Source: Gymnogyps californianus
Taxonomy: Eukaryota > Chordata > Aves > Accipitriformes > Cathartidae
DNA: 64,000 nucleotides
Direction of reading: 5' to 3'
Assembly: GCF_018139145.2 (NCBI RefSeq)
Contig: NC_059480.1
Location: 15,748,428 to 15,812,427, forward strand
The notes under the pieces were generated by a model that was not told where the DNA came from, did no database searches, and worked only from the letters and a program-made list of their open reading frames with translations. Of this stretch, positions 39,372 through 53,500 are shown in pieces (position 1 is the stretch's first letter; the number at the start of each line of letters is the position of its first letter). A program made the position numbers and the translations under genes.

Positions 39372-42023
39372 TGTTTGGGCTCCAGAGAGTGTCTAGTCCA
39401 CCCCCCGCCCCACACTTCTTAACACCCTGTAACAGGCATAAGGGCTGTAGCAGAAAAAACTCAAAGCTGCAGCCTTCATTTAGCTTCCCTCAGAGGTTCC
39501 CTCTATTTGCTAATGGTTCTGGCTGGTCTTGGTTGATGTACACAGTGCTATATTCATTACGTTATTTTGTTAATCACTGGTGGCAAAACTGGAATTGGCA
39601 AGTGTTGTCTTTAACCCCTGGACTGCTCTTAGTACATACAGATGTTATCTTGCTGAATACTTGAACTGGCTGCACTAACATCATCTCTGCTACTAATTAA
39701 AATGGAGGTAACGATGGTGGGAAGTCATTACAGAAAGCCTCCACAAAAAGCACGAGCCCATCGGTTAAAGGAAACTGAACCCAACGGTCCTGAATCCCAC
39801 CAGCCCGTTGTGAGTAAGGACTGATAAGTCCACCAAGGCATATGTTACCAGGTCAGTATTACAAAGCTAGTTCCTCACTTGTTCTTTCCCTGAGGCATGG
39901 CTCTATTCAGCATCAAAATCCACTGAAGGCAGAATGTGAAACCCAGCCCACCAGGAGGCATGGAAAGAAGTGCTGCTCAACTGGTTCCTCCAGTTTGTTT
40001 CTCTGTTGCACCCATCCTGCCCCATGCCCCTCTCCAAAGCATCTTTAAATAAACTCTCCAGAGGTGTTCTGCTACACAGTAGTGAACTAAAATGAAATAA
40101 AATGCTGCTGAAAGGAGCTCGATAAATGCCTTGTCATATTTTGTTATAATCGCCTAGAGCAACCTCATCGTCTGTGTCATCTGTCTCTCCGGCTTAGTCA
40201 TGGAGCAGCAAGCATCATGGTGACTGTGCAAAAAAGGAAGAGAAATGCAAGTTCATGTGAGTTGGAGAAAATAATTCAGAGGTACTGGCTTGTTGTTCTA
40301 ATACACAGTGCTACCCAGGGCTGCCAGGGCATACTGGTCCAGCATGCACAGAAATCATGCTCTCCCAGGTAAAAGCAAGCTACGAAGAAAACTGAGTGAA
40401 TCCTCCGGCCTGTTAACTTTCCAGCTCATTGAGCAGGTGGAAACTCAGCAATGTGACTGTGTGGAGGGCTGGAGTGAGGCTGCAGGGTGTGGGAAGAGTG
40501 TCAGTACAAGCAGGCTGGTGGGCTCTTCAGCTGGTGCTGCTATACCTGCACACGGGCACCTGCAGTTGCACTACCATACACCATTGTGCAACTGATTGAA
40601 TACAGTCAGTGCTTGAGTTTGAAAGCCATTTCTAAATAACAGCTCAAGAAATAAAGGGCCAAAAAAAAAAAGATGACCAGCTAAAAAGCAGCACATCATG
40701 CACAGCCCTTCCACAGAGCAGAACTGAGAGTGAAAAGGAACTTCACCTGATCAGTTTTAATGTTGTGGTAGACTTGGATTTCCTGCCCAGCTGCCACCTC
40801 ACAAGGAACCTTACTGTATTGTGCTCTGCCTGGAAGGGGATTTGTTCTAGCTATACAGCTCTGATAACTTTGGAAAGATGCAGTCTTGGAGGCAAATGCA
40901 AACACATGTCCCACCGCTCCAGTTCAATACTGAGCATCAGGCACAGCGGTGGTTTGCGTGTGGCTGCATATGTCAGATACTTGAACTTCTAGTCTTCCAG
41001 TTTCTTGCTATATTAGTGTCTTAGAAGTTCTCCTGAACAGTGAAGATCTCCAGGAGATGTTTCCCACCTTGATACTTCTGTCTAAAATTACAAGGAAGAC
41101 AGTACAGTGCAACAGTGCAAGGACAAGGCATGTTAAGTAATTCCCATACAATGTGCCAAGGGATCTTCATGGTGTTTGCAGAACAGGGTCCTGCCTGGTT
41201 TGCCTTTCCTGCCTCTCTGTGCCTTCACACCCATGCACACACAGGAGGGGTCTCAGGTGTGGTCTGGAGGTGTTGGGGACAACTACAGCTCCCCCTCCCT
41301 GACTGATTGGCTCTGGGTTCAGCCCAGCAGAGCAGTCGGTAGGTCTGGGTGATCGTGTCTCTTTGGAGTCCAGCTGTCCCAGTGGCCAAATCCTGTTAAC
41401 TGCTCACCTTTTATTTCAGGCATGAAAAACTCCAGCTATACAGCTGCATATGCCTTGAAGAACTAAACATATCTTTGCACAAAGCTGGGGGGGTTATGAA
41501 CTGCTGCGGTTTATGACTGGGGGTGGGATTTATTTGTCACAAAGAACTGAGTTAATTTGACTATTTGTGCAACCAGATCTCAGGTCTAAGGGACCAGCAA
41601 GGTGTTTAGACATCTGAGTCATGCCCCTCCTGCATCGCTGGTGCTTTCTGGTAGAGACCTGCTCCCTCAAATGCTTGTTTAGTGGCATGATGCCATTGTC
41701 ATACAATAAGTCGCCCCAGCGGCTGGCTGGGTCCACATGTAACCACATGTACTCCTCTGACCTGACTGCAAAAAGGTCCTTCAGATCTAAATGACATTTC
41801 TCTTTCAATAGTTACCACACTCTCACTGAGCATTTCCCTCAACAAGTGCATCAGCAAGACACCCTGTGAACCTGAAGAGCTCTGACTGGGAGCCAAGGGC
41901 CATCGCCAGCTGGGAGGAGATGGGGTCCATCTTGCCCCCCCTTCCCAGCACCCTGTGCTTGGCTTGGAAATAAGACCTGGGTCTTTTACTGGCGACATTC
42001 AGCAAGCAGAGCTGATGTGCCTG

Positions 42024-42043
42024 CACAGCACAGCACAGCACAG
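42024..42043. repeat. cacag pentanucleotide repeat (4 units)
   Basis: Four consecutive CACAG units. A small simple repeat of no evident role. Confidence 0.8.
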
Positions 42044-42479
42044 CCCTGCACAGGACCAGCCCAGCACTCTCGGGCAAGGCAGCTCTGCACACAAGCTGAT
42101 TTGCTTTTTCCTTCAGTGGCACTAATTAGACCACATGCAGCTCCTCTTTCTGGGAAGAGCTCTTTCGGAGCCAGCTCAGGTATCTCTCAACTGCACGACA
42201 TTTGCCAGTTTGGAAATATCCACTCTGCTTAGAAAGCTAAGTAACGTCTCACAGCAGTATTGCAGCCTCCCAGCTCTTACTGGAAGTAACCTTCTGGTGT
42301 CATCTGCCCGTGGCCTTGTCCCTTCACATGTCTGGCAAGATAAAACATTATTTTGAGGGTCAGGATGACCATGGGGAAGATATCTGTTCCTCTCAATTTT
42401 ACACACAGTACATCAGTAAATGTCCACGCTTGCCCGTCTGAATTCAAAAGACGAAGGGAGGGGCGTGAGGATAGAATAG

Positions 42480-42900
42480 CAACACAAATTAATGAATGTG
42501 TTTGTAAATAATCTCTTGTATGCATAACTCACTTTTAGTACCCGATTTTCAGTCCAGTCACAGAGAGATTATGTTGATTTGCACTTCTGCAACCACTGAA
42601 ATTCCTTCGCAGTCAGTTAGAGCCAGGAATTTCTGTTAAATATATATGTATTATTTCTCCAGGTTCATTTGAAGAGAGTGATAATATATCATTGCTCCCA
42701 GTGGGGACATAGCTGCCTCCTAGCTTATGTCGGCTGACATGCATTACACCTAGGCTTGAACGGTAGCAATCAATAGTGGGAAATGCAGCGGCTGAAACTG
42801 CTAAGTGCAGCTCTAATGTTCCTTATGCAACTGTTAACTCTCACCAGAGAGCACGCCTGCTCAAATGAGCAAAGAAACAAGATTGACTGCTCTATTTGCT
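42480..42900. promoter_or_regulatory. candidate conserved non-coding element
   Basis: About 400 bp of unique A+T-rich sequence. It has several homeodomain/POU-type words (CAAATTAATGAATG, TATGCATAAC, ATAATATATCATTG, GCAATCAATAG) and none of the CT/GA drift of the flanks. The block sits midway in the MB21D2-FGF12 spacer. It is the longest such patch I noticed there. Conservation is inferred from texture only. Confidence 0.28.
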
Positions 42901-45900
42901 AAATTATTCCCAATATTTCCTGTTATTTTTTTGTGGCTTGCGTATTGTACGAAAAAAACAGTTGCTGAAACTGCAGAGGGTAGTACCAGCCGAAATTAAG
43001 AAAAGAGCACCTCTCTTTTTGGGACAAATATGTATCGCCCACACACTCGAGGGCAGGTGGGATATCCTGGGCTATCTTCAAGCATGTCAGGACACAGCTA
43101 GCTGGGTTCTGCCCCCCTCATCTGCTTAATGCCTACCAATTCCTATCCTGATGCAGACCAAAGCAGGCACACATGTCCCTGACTCGGCTCTCGGGCAGAA
43201 CTACTGCATGGGTGTTACATCCTTCTGCGTAGCTCCTGGGCACCCCCGTGCTCCATCCAACATTGTTATCCAGTAACCAGCTGCTCAGCCTGAAGCTGGA
43301 CCTGATTGCCCAAGTAGCCGAGCACCTGCTGCTCGCACCAGATTAACAGGAGCTGCATGTCCTCAGGATTGCCAGCGGCCGGACCTGGAATTTGCTCCTG
43401 CTAAAAGCCAATTCATTTGCGCTGAACACACAGCTGATACATGGAGGGAGACCACTGTTATGACAGGCATGCCCTGGGGGTCTGGGATCACCACCTTATT
43501 CCATCTGCAAGCTGGAGTAATTGCAGTGATGACTGAGCTTCGTAGCAGTACTGACCTCCTTCCCCCTCTGTAATAAACAGAAAAGTGGAATAGGAGGAGA
43601 AAAAAACCTTAGTTTTCTTATTTCTTTCTGCACGGTAACCCTGACCTTCGTGGCACACCTGGCTGTTGCTGTGTCTGGGAAGGTTTACACTTACCAGCTG
43701 GCCCCAGCACAGCTAGCTGACTGCTCAGCAAGGCTGGGTACAGCAGCAGCCCAGGTGAGGGAGATGTGCGTTAGCAGCCATTTGGCAGAGCAAGGTTATA
43801 AAGAAGGAAAGGGGGGTGCTAGGAAGGTTGTGCTGATGGGTCTCTGCTCTGAGGGATGACTGAATGGGGATTGCAGTCAGAGGAAGGCCAGCAATGAACT
43901 GAGAAGTAAGTGAGCCTTTATGTGGGACTAGTATGAATCTGCGCATAAAGAAGCAGCTCTGCATCCTGGGTCTGGCCCCCTGAGGAGCTTTAGGCAGAGC
44001 CTGTGGTCAGGAGGGGGCTAGATCACCTTTCCTGCCTTTCCGTTTCTTCTTATCATCCAGAGATAACAGCAAAGCTGCAAGCAAACTTGTGAGCTGAGTA
44101 AGATGAAAGGCTGGGGTTTGCTTGTGTATGCCACGAGCTGGTGTGCCTAGAGAGCCTGAGGCAATGTTATGGGCATTTGAAGCAGCAAGTGTCCTGCTGC
44201 CTGCTCTTTCCCTAGGAAAGGATCAAGGTAACAAAAAAAGGAGTTGTTAGTGTGACTGCCTTGCAGATGTGCTGTCTGGAGGAGTTTGGTTTGGGAAGAG
44301 CTGAGCAGGAGAGATCTGCTTAATCTTGAAGGCAGGGAGCCTTGGAAATGCTGCTGGGCTCAAGTTGTCTGAAGCTGTTGGTTCCTCGTGTGATAACACT
44401 GCCTCGGCCAGCAGCGCCCATGCACATTCATCTGCGGGGAAGTGTGTGGTCAGGCTGTAAAGAAAGGACATATCCTGGCACACAGTCAGCTTTCTTTACT
44501 ACTATCACTAGTAAGCTGGACACCAGCAGGTGTTTATCAGTGGTTGTAAATCCTTGTGAGGTGTCATGGAGGGAAGGCAAAATGTTTCCTTGGCTTATGT
44601 GACAATTTGCTAGGAAGGGTGCATTCTTTTACACTGTGAGTTGAGGGAGCATAAGCCTGCTAAGCCTTGTTGTCCATGTACTTTGTATCTGTCCTACGGG
44701 GTGCTCACCTGAACGCAGTTTGGGTGCAGGTTTGTGTGAAGAGCCCTGTTTCTGCTATAGCTGGGTGCATTGGGCTGCAGCACTGTTAGCCTTGCAGGGG
44801 TGCCTGCTGAGAAGCCAGGAGGTTGCCCCAGCTGGGAAGACAGCTGAGCTCTCTTACTCAAGCAAATTCAGTAGCTTGGTTAGATCCTTACCTGAGGAGT
44901 GTGTTGTCTGCATGTTGAGTTTGGATTATCCCTGCCTGAAATGCTTGCAGTAGTGACTTCACTGACCCAAACAGTATGAGAGTCATCAGCAGAGCACAGG
45001 TGTACTTTTTTAATGCTAAGGCATGAGTGTCCCAGGCTGTGTTCTCAAAGCCCTTATTGCCTCCACAAAGTTTCCAGCTTGTTAAAAGCAGAAACTGTAC
45101 AACAATATGCTCTCCAGTGTACCACCACCACTGAGTGTTTACCCAGTGCAGCCTGATTTTGTCTTACCGTGTTTTAAAGGTTGTAATTCCTCACCATGCT
45201 ACACCACCTCTTTTCTCTACCTTTCTAAAGCAAGAAATATAGCCTGGAAAAGCAATGTCCTGCTCTTAAGAAGGAGTATTGTTCAGACCACAATTTCTAT
45301 CCTGTTGTTACGTTGTTGCAGCTCTGCTTGCCTGTGAGAATAGCTAAGGGGTACGATTATACTATCTATCTGTGCTGACCCTAGACATGGAGATGAGAGC
45401 AGTTGCTGCCTGATTTCTTAGTGAAGCCTTCATGTGAGCTGTCTTGAGGGCGTGGACCCAAGGAAGAGCTTCCCTATGGGTATGTGACTTGTTAAAAATG
45501 CAAACAAAACCCCGGAGAAGTAAATCCACCAAGTGCTGGAGAGGCTGAAGTGGTCCTGAAGTAAGAATTTCAGGCAGGTCTCTAACCACACGTGGTAGCT
45601 GCATGTCGTTGCTCTCTGCATAGCCTGATTAGCACATCAGTGGAAATGGGCAGAAGTTAGGGTTCACAACTTCAGAGTTTTAATGATAGAGTATGAAAAG
45701 AAAAGCCACCACCTTCTTTCTCCTGTACCCTCCCTCCTATGAGGCTCTAGCAGCTGCCTCTAGACATTTTTTCATGACTTTTTAATCTTCCTTATGGGTA
45801 TGTCTTTTACCTACTGGTTTCCATTGCAGGTGGTAGAATGGGAGTTTTTCTTTTCTGGATTCCAACCTCTGGATGAATCTGAAAATCTAATGGGAAGGGT

Positions 45901-48900
45901 GTTTCTTTATCTGCTCTTGTTTTACTTGACGTGTATAAATGCATGATGAACAGTCTCACTATAAATGTGCTCACTTCTCAGTGTCTGACTCCAGCCAGCT
46001 GCTGTTCCTGTTTCCCATCCCTGATGCTTAGTGCATAAGAGCTGTTGATTTGGATATGGAGATGGGCTAAATCAGCAGCGATGCTCCAGATCTTGTGGAT
46101 TTTCATAATTGCTGATGGATTTGGTTATCCTGGGTAATAAGTCGTCATCTCTGGTGGGAGATAAGATTGTTTCATGCAGCTATTTATATTTTTGAAATGA
46201 TAGTGCCCTTTTACCTTGGAGATTTTTAACAATGCAGAAAGATAGTATTGCTATCTGACCTTGCTTTTGGCAATGAGTATGAACTGATGGTAGCCGGCAA
46301 CATTTTCATCTGTTCCCAGCTCAACTTCTTCCTTCCCAGTCCTCTTCTCCCTGTTTGCCCTTGTAATTGGAGATAAGCTGGACCCACATAGTTATGCAGC
46401 ATCAGAAATGTAATCTAGACATCTCTTCTGTGAATCACATTTCTAATGTGCCCTTCAGAAGTCAGATGCCTACAGTCTATTTTCTGTGTGCTGCTTGGAA
46501 AAAAATCTAAGCTGCAACTATTGATAGATATGTTTGAGGGACACCTGGAGGTGTCTGATGTTCTCACAAAACCAGCACAATACTTCACTGAAAAGCAGCT
46601 TTGCTCTAGGACAGCTTTATCCTCTTCCTAAAAGGAGATCAAACTCCTCATGGGAGGGCAGGCAGGGGCCACTGGGGACTTTGATAAAGTGATGAGAGGC
46701 TCTAAGTGATTCATTTTTTGAGCAGAACAGGAGTTCAGGCTGTGCAGGTCTGCAGAAGAGATTTTAAAATACCCTCTCATGCTGTCTGGGAACAATGGAG
46801 GACTTGGTGAAAGAGCAGGTGCATTTTCTGTCTTTATGCCCTATCCAGGCCATTTTGTTGCTGAACAAAACCCTGCTTGCTGTGCGATGCAGCAGTTAGC
46901 CAAGGTTCAGGCTCCCAAAGCTGGACCTTCTTTTCAGAGCATCACTGAGCTCCTACCTTCTGTTCCAGAATGACAAACTTGTAGAAACATGAGGAAGAAA
47001 GTCTCAGCTGAGGCGAAGCAAGAGTGGAGGTGAGCAATTACATGCAGGTGATAGGCAAGAAATTTTGACAATTGTTGAGATATTGAAGTCCTCCAAGTGC
47101 AAAATATTCCTTCCAGATCTTGTTCCTACCCTTGGGATCTCCCTCTCAGGAGGCCTCTTGGCCACCTAAAAGCACATATGTTGTTTGGCAAGGCTAAGGC
47201 CAAGGAAATGGAAAGCTTGGAGGAGGGTCAAGGGAAGTATGCAGACCAAAAAGAGCTATTTGGACAATGCCGTTGCTTTGAGACAAATGAAGCTGCACCT
47301 ACCTGCTCCTGACAGATGGGTTGAGATCTTGAGGCTTTATTACAAAATCAAAGGTGTAGATTCTGGAGCCTCTAAATACACAATGAGATGCTTAGATAAG
47401 TGGCTGCTCTGAAATCCTGGTTGTGCTGGATCTGGGGGCTCTCAGAAGCACAGCAGTTAAGCAAACTATTGCATCTGACTGAAATTGTGAGTGTGTTCCT
47501 TAACCTTCCCCTCTGCACAAGTCTCTTGGATGTCTGAATCCTTTAAGTGGTGGAAATGAGATGTAATGCTCTGGAATGCCCTGGCTGGGTGGTCAATGAA
47601 ATCCTGTGTTGTGAGGCCCAGTAATACTGGGTTATCCAGATTAGACACTGCATCTGATTATCTTGCTGATAATCCTTCCCTCAGTAATTTAATCAGGATG
47701 GAGATTGCAAGGCCAGGATCAGGCAGAAATAATGGGTGGTTGCCCCCTTGCGCATCTGCAGTACTTGGAACTCCTTGTTTGTGGCAATATCTGTAATGCA
47801 TTTAAATAAATATACATGTGTGGTAGTGCTGTGTTGCCACTGGCATTGCAACTGGAGTCTCCTGTTGTTTCTCACGCTTTGTAGGTGAGAAGTTAGTTAT
47901 TGAGTGGCTTGGGGGACTCGGATTCCTGCATTTGCTTTCTTTGAATTCTTGCAAAGTGTGTGTGTGAGAGAACTGATATGTGATGCCAATTTAAACAAAT
48001 TGGGATGGCAAAGAGAATGATCCAGTCCAGTAAGAAGAACAGATGGTGTTAACCTGCCTGTCAGATAAAGGCAGGACTCCTTGCCTACCGCTATGGGAGA
48101 GCTGGGTGAAGTGATCCATGTCCTGAGCCCTTCTCTGGCAAAGGCTCCCCAGTGTGGGTTGGGAATGAAGCTGCTTGGGCATGTGTTTGTGGAAGTGCCT
48201 AAAGGGGGGCTGTGTTCGTTATCTAATTTGGTCCAAAAGGCAGTGATTCAGACTGCCTGACACCTGGAGCACCAGGTCCTACAGAAAAACTGGTACCCAA
48301 TGTATCCAGCTTCCCCAAACCTGAAATGCATTAAGACCTTAATGTGAGACCCACCTAAACATATGCACATGGGAATAAGAACTGCTAAAGGGAATATAAA
48401 AAGGCAACTTTCTCCATGTACTCTATGAACCTGACCGTAGTAGCTAAGCACTCTTATTCAAGGATGACTGGTAGTGCCTTAGGATTTGGATGCATGCTGC
48501 AAGACACAGGCTAGAGGATAATGGGTGCGCTTGGAGCAGCAACATGCATAGCTGAGTGTCACAATTTATGTTGGGCTTTTACCACAGTGCGTATACGTGA
48601 TCTATTGGAAAGGCATTTGAGAAATGCTAATATGCTTAGAGGTATAAAATATGTATCCTGTGCAGACCCGCAACTTTGAAAGGGCTGTTAAAATAAGACT
48701 AACTTTTGGTAAGTGCTCATGCTGTGTACAGCGCAGGGGATGGGCGAAAAACCGAGCTCGGCATTTCTTGTTCCAGCCAGGAGAGGGCAGAGGTTCATAC
48801 GCAACCACGCGTGGCCTCAGGAGGCTGCTGATCCTTAATGATGGCATTTAATGGTCACTGCCAAGGGGCTGAGCACTTACAGCTGAGGTGGCGCTTCCCC

Positions 48901-49399
48901 TCCTAGATCACGACACTGGAGGAAGCATGGGGCGGCTGCGAGACAGAGCAACGCTCGTCTGTGTCTGGGGAAGGAGGCTCATCCTAGTGCAGGGATAAGA
49001 AGGAGGAATGAAAAAACCAAGGGAGAGAATGGGCGCTGCAGGAAGGGGAGGAATAGCAGGTGGCAATGGCAAGGCTGGGTGCTGGGCAGGGAGATATGAG
49101 CTTTCCTCCATGTGGCAAATGCGGCTCGTGTCTGTGTGCAGATGCCAGAATTGCAATGCTTTGTGTGTGTAGGAGGGCTGCAGCCGGGGAATGGGGGAGA
49201 TGGCTTAGCTGGAGCTCACAAACTGGACTGCTGCCTTAGGAAGGAGCCTGTATGCACTGGCCCAGGGTGTTTCAGTTCAACATGACTCCTACCTGGTGCT
49301 GTCTTCTTAGAGATGGCACCCTGAGCACTGCACGGAGGATATAATTTTGTTGCTTAGATATTCATGATATGGGGAATCTTCAAGATGAAGCAGTAAGCA

Positions 49400-50520
49400 T
49401 TTCCAGCAAATGTTTTTATTTTGGAGCTGTTTGCCAGTTGGTGCTTTCTTGGTGCTGGCAGGAAAACATCTTCCCACTGGAAAACAGCCCCATTGCTTTT
49501 CCCTCTTGCTGTTGCTACTGGCTTTTTTTTTCTGCTGTCAGTTGGCTGCACATCCCATCACTTGGTGTTTCTGCTGCTCTCAGCCTTGACATTGCATCTT
49601 CTTGTTTCCTTGCTGTCTGTCCTTTTGATTGCTACAGCTGATCCCCTGTCATCCTGAACCTCTTGCCTTCTCATCCCACTGCAGTGTGGAGCTTGTTGAT
49701 TCCCAGTCCTGGTTCACTCCAGCCTTGGCTTCCTCTGCTCCTGCTACTTGGAGTGTCTCAAACCCTATTGCCATGATGATTGTGCTAAACTTTTCCAGTT
49801 TTGCCACCTTGCTGACTAAATAGTTTTCCTTCTCTAGCTTTCTTGCTGGCATAGGATTCAGTCACAACTGGCTTCCTGCCACCTTGAGTCAGTCCAAACC
49901 TTCCTCCTCTGCCTTCATTTCTTTTTCTGACCAAAATCTTTTCTACTTCTTCTAAGTTTAAAAAGAAATGCGAGATGATGTGCTCTCCTTTCTTGTCCTT
50001 GTCTCTTGGATGTGAGTGCAGGCACTTTCTCCCATCTCCCAGACTCCCTGTATCTATTCCTATCCATGCTGTTATTCTTCCTCTTCAGTCCACCCTCTCT
50101 TCTGGCAGCTCTTCCTTACAAAACAAACTTGCTATTCAAGCCCCCACATGTTTCTCTAAATACAGCCCATCTCTGCACCTTGACTTGCAAAGTGCCTCAT
50201 CAGTAAGCCCTTCTTTCTTCTCATGTCCTTACTCTTATCACTGCGATGTTCCTCCTCTGTTCTTCCCTTCCCTCCCTAGACTGTCTTCCACAAAGTCCCT
50301 TGGAGGATGCTGTTCTTCCCTTTGGCCTCTTCCAATCTAAATTTGTGCAAGCGCCCAAGGACAGAGTGATATGGGACTCTCTCTCTCCTCTCTCTACATC
50401 TTATTTGACTGATCTCATCCAAGCAGTAAATTGCCTTTGTAGATGCCTTGTCACCTCTTCTCAGCCTGAGAACAGGAGGAGACTATCCTGAAGATCTCTG
50501 TGCAGATCTAGCTATCTGCT
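49400..50520. other. pyrimidine-rich (C+T) strand-asymmetric tract
   Basis: Over roughly 1.1 kb the upper strand is dominated by C and T, with repeated ctt/cct words and few purine runs, then returns to normal. There is no tandem unit and no protein match that I recognise. It could be an ancient retro-derived segment, a transcription-linked skew or simple compositional drift. Confidence 0.5.
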
Positions 50521-53500
50521 TCAATCAGTCTAGAGCAGAGCTCTTTCCCCTCATTTCCAGTCCGTTCCTGCTTTTCCAGTGACAATGGACATTGCCATCA
50601 GGCCCTCAACCTGCATGTCATTTGTCTTGAATATGTCACTGGATTCTCAGGTCACAGCTATTTTAATGCATACTACTGTGTAAGGTTTCCTCTCCCACAC
50701 CACGCAAACCCTCCCTGGCATATTTTCCATTACTGACATAGTTTTTCCCCCTTTGATGGGACCTCAGGCTCCTCCTCTCTATGCTGAATGTTGTTTCCAA
50801 GGTGGTCCTTTCCCTAGCTCAGGAAAATATCTCTTGGAGTTGGTGTTTCTGCAAAGCCAACCACTAATGTAGCAAATACTGTAAAAAATGCCCAAGGAGC
50901 TGTTTTCTTCTTCCCACCATTCATTCTCTGCACAGCTGCTCCTCTGACAAGAAAGGAATGTCCTCTTAGCACTGTTTGCTAAAGCTGCTGCTTGGTTCTG
51001 GTATTTTAGTTTTGAAAGATAACCACTTTGACTAAGAAACAGAAATACCCTTTTACCTCATCAGTCAGCTAAGAAAAAGGTTCTAGAAATGCAGAGGAGG
51101 AAAGACTAATTTTATGTGCAGTAGAAAATGAAATCCTGGGAAAGGGCAATAGCGATTCTGTTCTGACCCTCCTGAAGCACATGGAGATCAGCTTTGGGCA
51201 TGGCTGGGATGGGTAGGGGCAGGACTGTGCTCCTTGACATATCCTCTCAGCTGGCTGTCATGGCCAGCTCTGGTCTGCATAGCAGATGTGTGCAGCATTG
51301 ACACAGCTAAAAAGCTCTGCTATTCCAGGGCTCTTGGGCCAGAGCAGGATCTTCAAGGGCAAGGCTGGAAGATGGGCAGAGGAACATGAGTCTTTCTGAT
51401 CCTGTCTAGGTGGTATGTTGAGTGCTTTCTGGACTTGGTTCTAGAAAAGACCTCTGAAACCAAACCTGGACAGCTCTCCATGATGGGAAAACCAACCTTT
51501 TATACTTAACATGTGTTGGACTCTGTAGAATAAAGGAAGAATCTGCACAGGAGCATGTGGTTCTTCCAACTCAGTGCTATGCTTGCTGCAGTCCATTTGA
51601 ACATCTAACTGGCAGCAGGTTACAAATGCTGCCCATGATCTCACTCTTGCTTCATCCTTTGCTGAAAGGTCCGCAACAAGAGGGGAGATAGAGAACTGCT
51701 GTAGAGTGAACAGGATTTAAGTAACTTGCTGACTATACTGAGTGTAATCCCAGATTCTTCCTTGAATCTCCACTATTTTCTACGTTTATATTTAACTGTC
51801 ACTTGGAAGATGCCCCTGCAATGTTTAGAAAATACTATAGGTTGCTATGTCTACTCCACCTATGGCAAGAAGGAGGGTTGTACTCACCGGGTAGAGCTGA
51901 GCTCCTTCTAAGCAGTCATACTTTGCAAGTCTTGGGTTAAAGGTGTATGGTTTGGTTGTGCAGATGGGTGATAGAGCTGAACTCCCCTGCACTTCTTGAC
52001 CATGCTGTGGCCACAGCTGCCAAGGGGGGAACAAGCAAGAGCCTCCAAACGGTGTTCATCCTTTCAGGGTCAGGCATGCTGATTTTCATGCCGTTTGGGT
52101 TGGTTGCAGCCCAAACTTCTGGGATGGATTCAATGAGATCCCATCAGTCAGGAAAGCAAGGCTTAAAGAAATTGCTATTTATGTATATAAGCAAACAAAC
52201 CAACCAAGCTTTTCTATAAGCAAAACCTCAGCAGAGAAGAGCAGAGGCAGGCAGTATCTTGGCAGGCTTATTAAATAAGCCATTGAAGACTGCCTGTGCT
52301 TATTGTCCAGCAGATTTGGGGACAGGTGGCAGGTCAAGTCCATTTCTGGATACTGTGCTGGTTGGAAATCAGGGTTCCCTGAGCTTTAAATTAGAGCCAT
52401 CATGCATATTCTGGGCCTGACTGGTGCTTTCCTGTTGGTGCCAGACCCCTCTACCTCCAAGGGAAGTGTTGTCCTTGCAGCTCAGTCTAGGTTGCCACAA
52501 GGGTTAGTATTCTCACACATAGTTTATAGACCACTTAAAAGACACTGGAGCAGAAAGCAGCAGCATCTCTTTGCATGACAGAGCTGCTGGAAGCTGGTGT
52601 GGGTTAAAATGGTTTTAGAGGTCAAGCTTCACCCAGGCAAGGTAGAACTTACAGTATTAACTTCAGGGATCAGGTTTCTTCTACAAGCATGAAGAGCTGT
52701 CTCCTTAGCTTGCAGCCTTTCATGTCAGAGATGAAGGTGCTCTATGGATGCTGTCTGTTCTTGTGGATTTGATTTTTGGGGGAGAACTGAGCCAACTTTT
52801 TTCTCAATTTCTCCCAGCAAAATGCATGAGTTTGTATTTCGGGTTAAGCATGTGAATGGTTTTTTTTTTTTGCCCTTACCATGGCTGTTCAAGTGCTTAA
52901 GGTTTGTGTCACTGCCTGATGTAACCATCTATTGTGGAGGTAACTTCACCTAAGGGTTGGTCTTCCCATCTTTGAAGCTAGTTTAGTTAGGACTGCCCTC
53001 TGCTTTTGTCATTCTGCCTTCTTCACTCCTCTTCCCCTTGTTTTCTATTACATATCTCACTTCTATTTGAATTTCACTTCTGTTCTCAATATATTTCATG
53101 ATATCTGCAAAGAGGCACTCAAGCTCTGAACTGATCCAGTCAAATGGCTGTCAGTGGTGCTGGTATCAAGCAGCACTTACCTGCCTCTTGTATTTGGATG
53201 AACTCTGAGTTTCAGCTTGAATTATCACAGAAAGATCCAATTCTCTGAGGCATGGGAAAGCTGCACTACAAATACACTGCTAATGGTCTTGGCTCTGCAG
53301 GTTTTAATGCATTTGTTATTTTCTAAAGTTCTGGAAAACATAGCATTAAAATGAACAGGGTAAACCTAGGCAAGTGGAAAAAATGTTGGAGCTGGATAGG
53401 AGATGACTCCTTGTGCCCAAGGCTCTGCTTGTCCCCTACCTCAGGGACACTGGAGCAGTCTGCCACATGCTTAGGACTTTGATGGGTGTCAGTTGGCATT

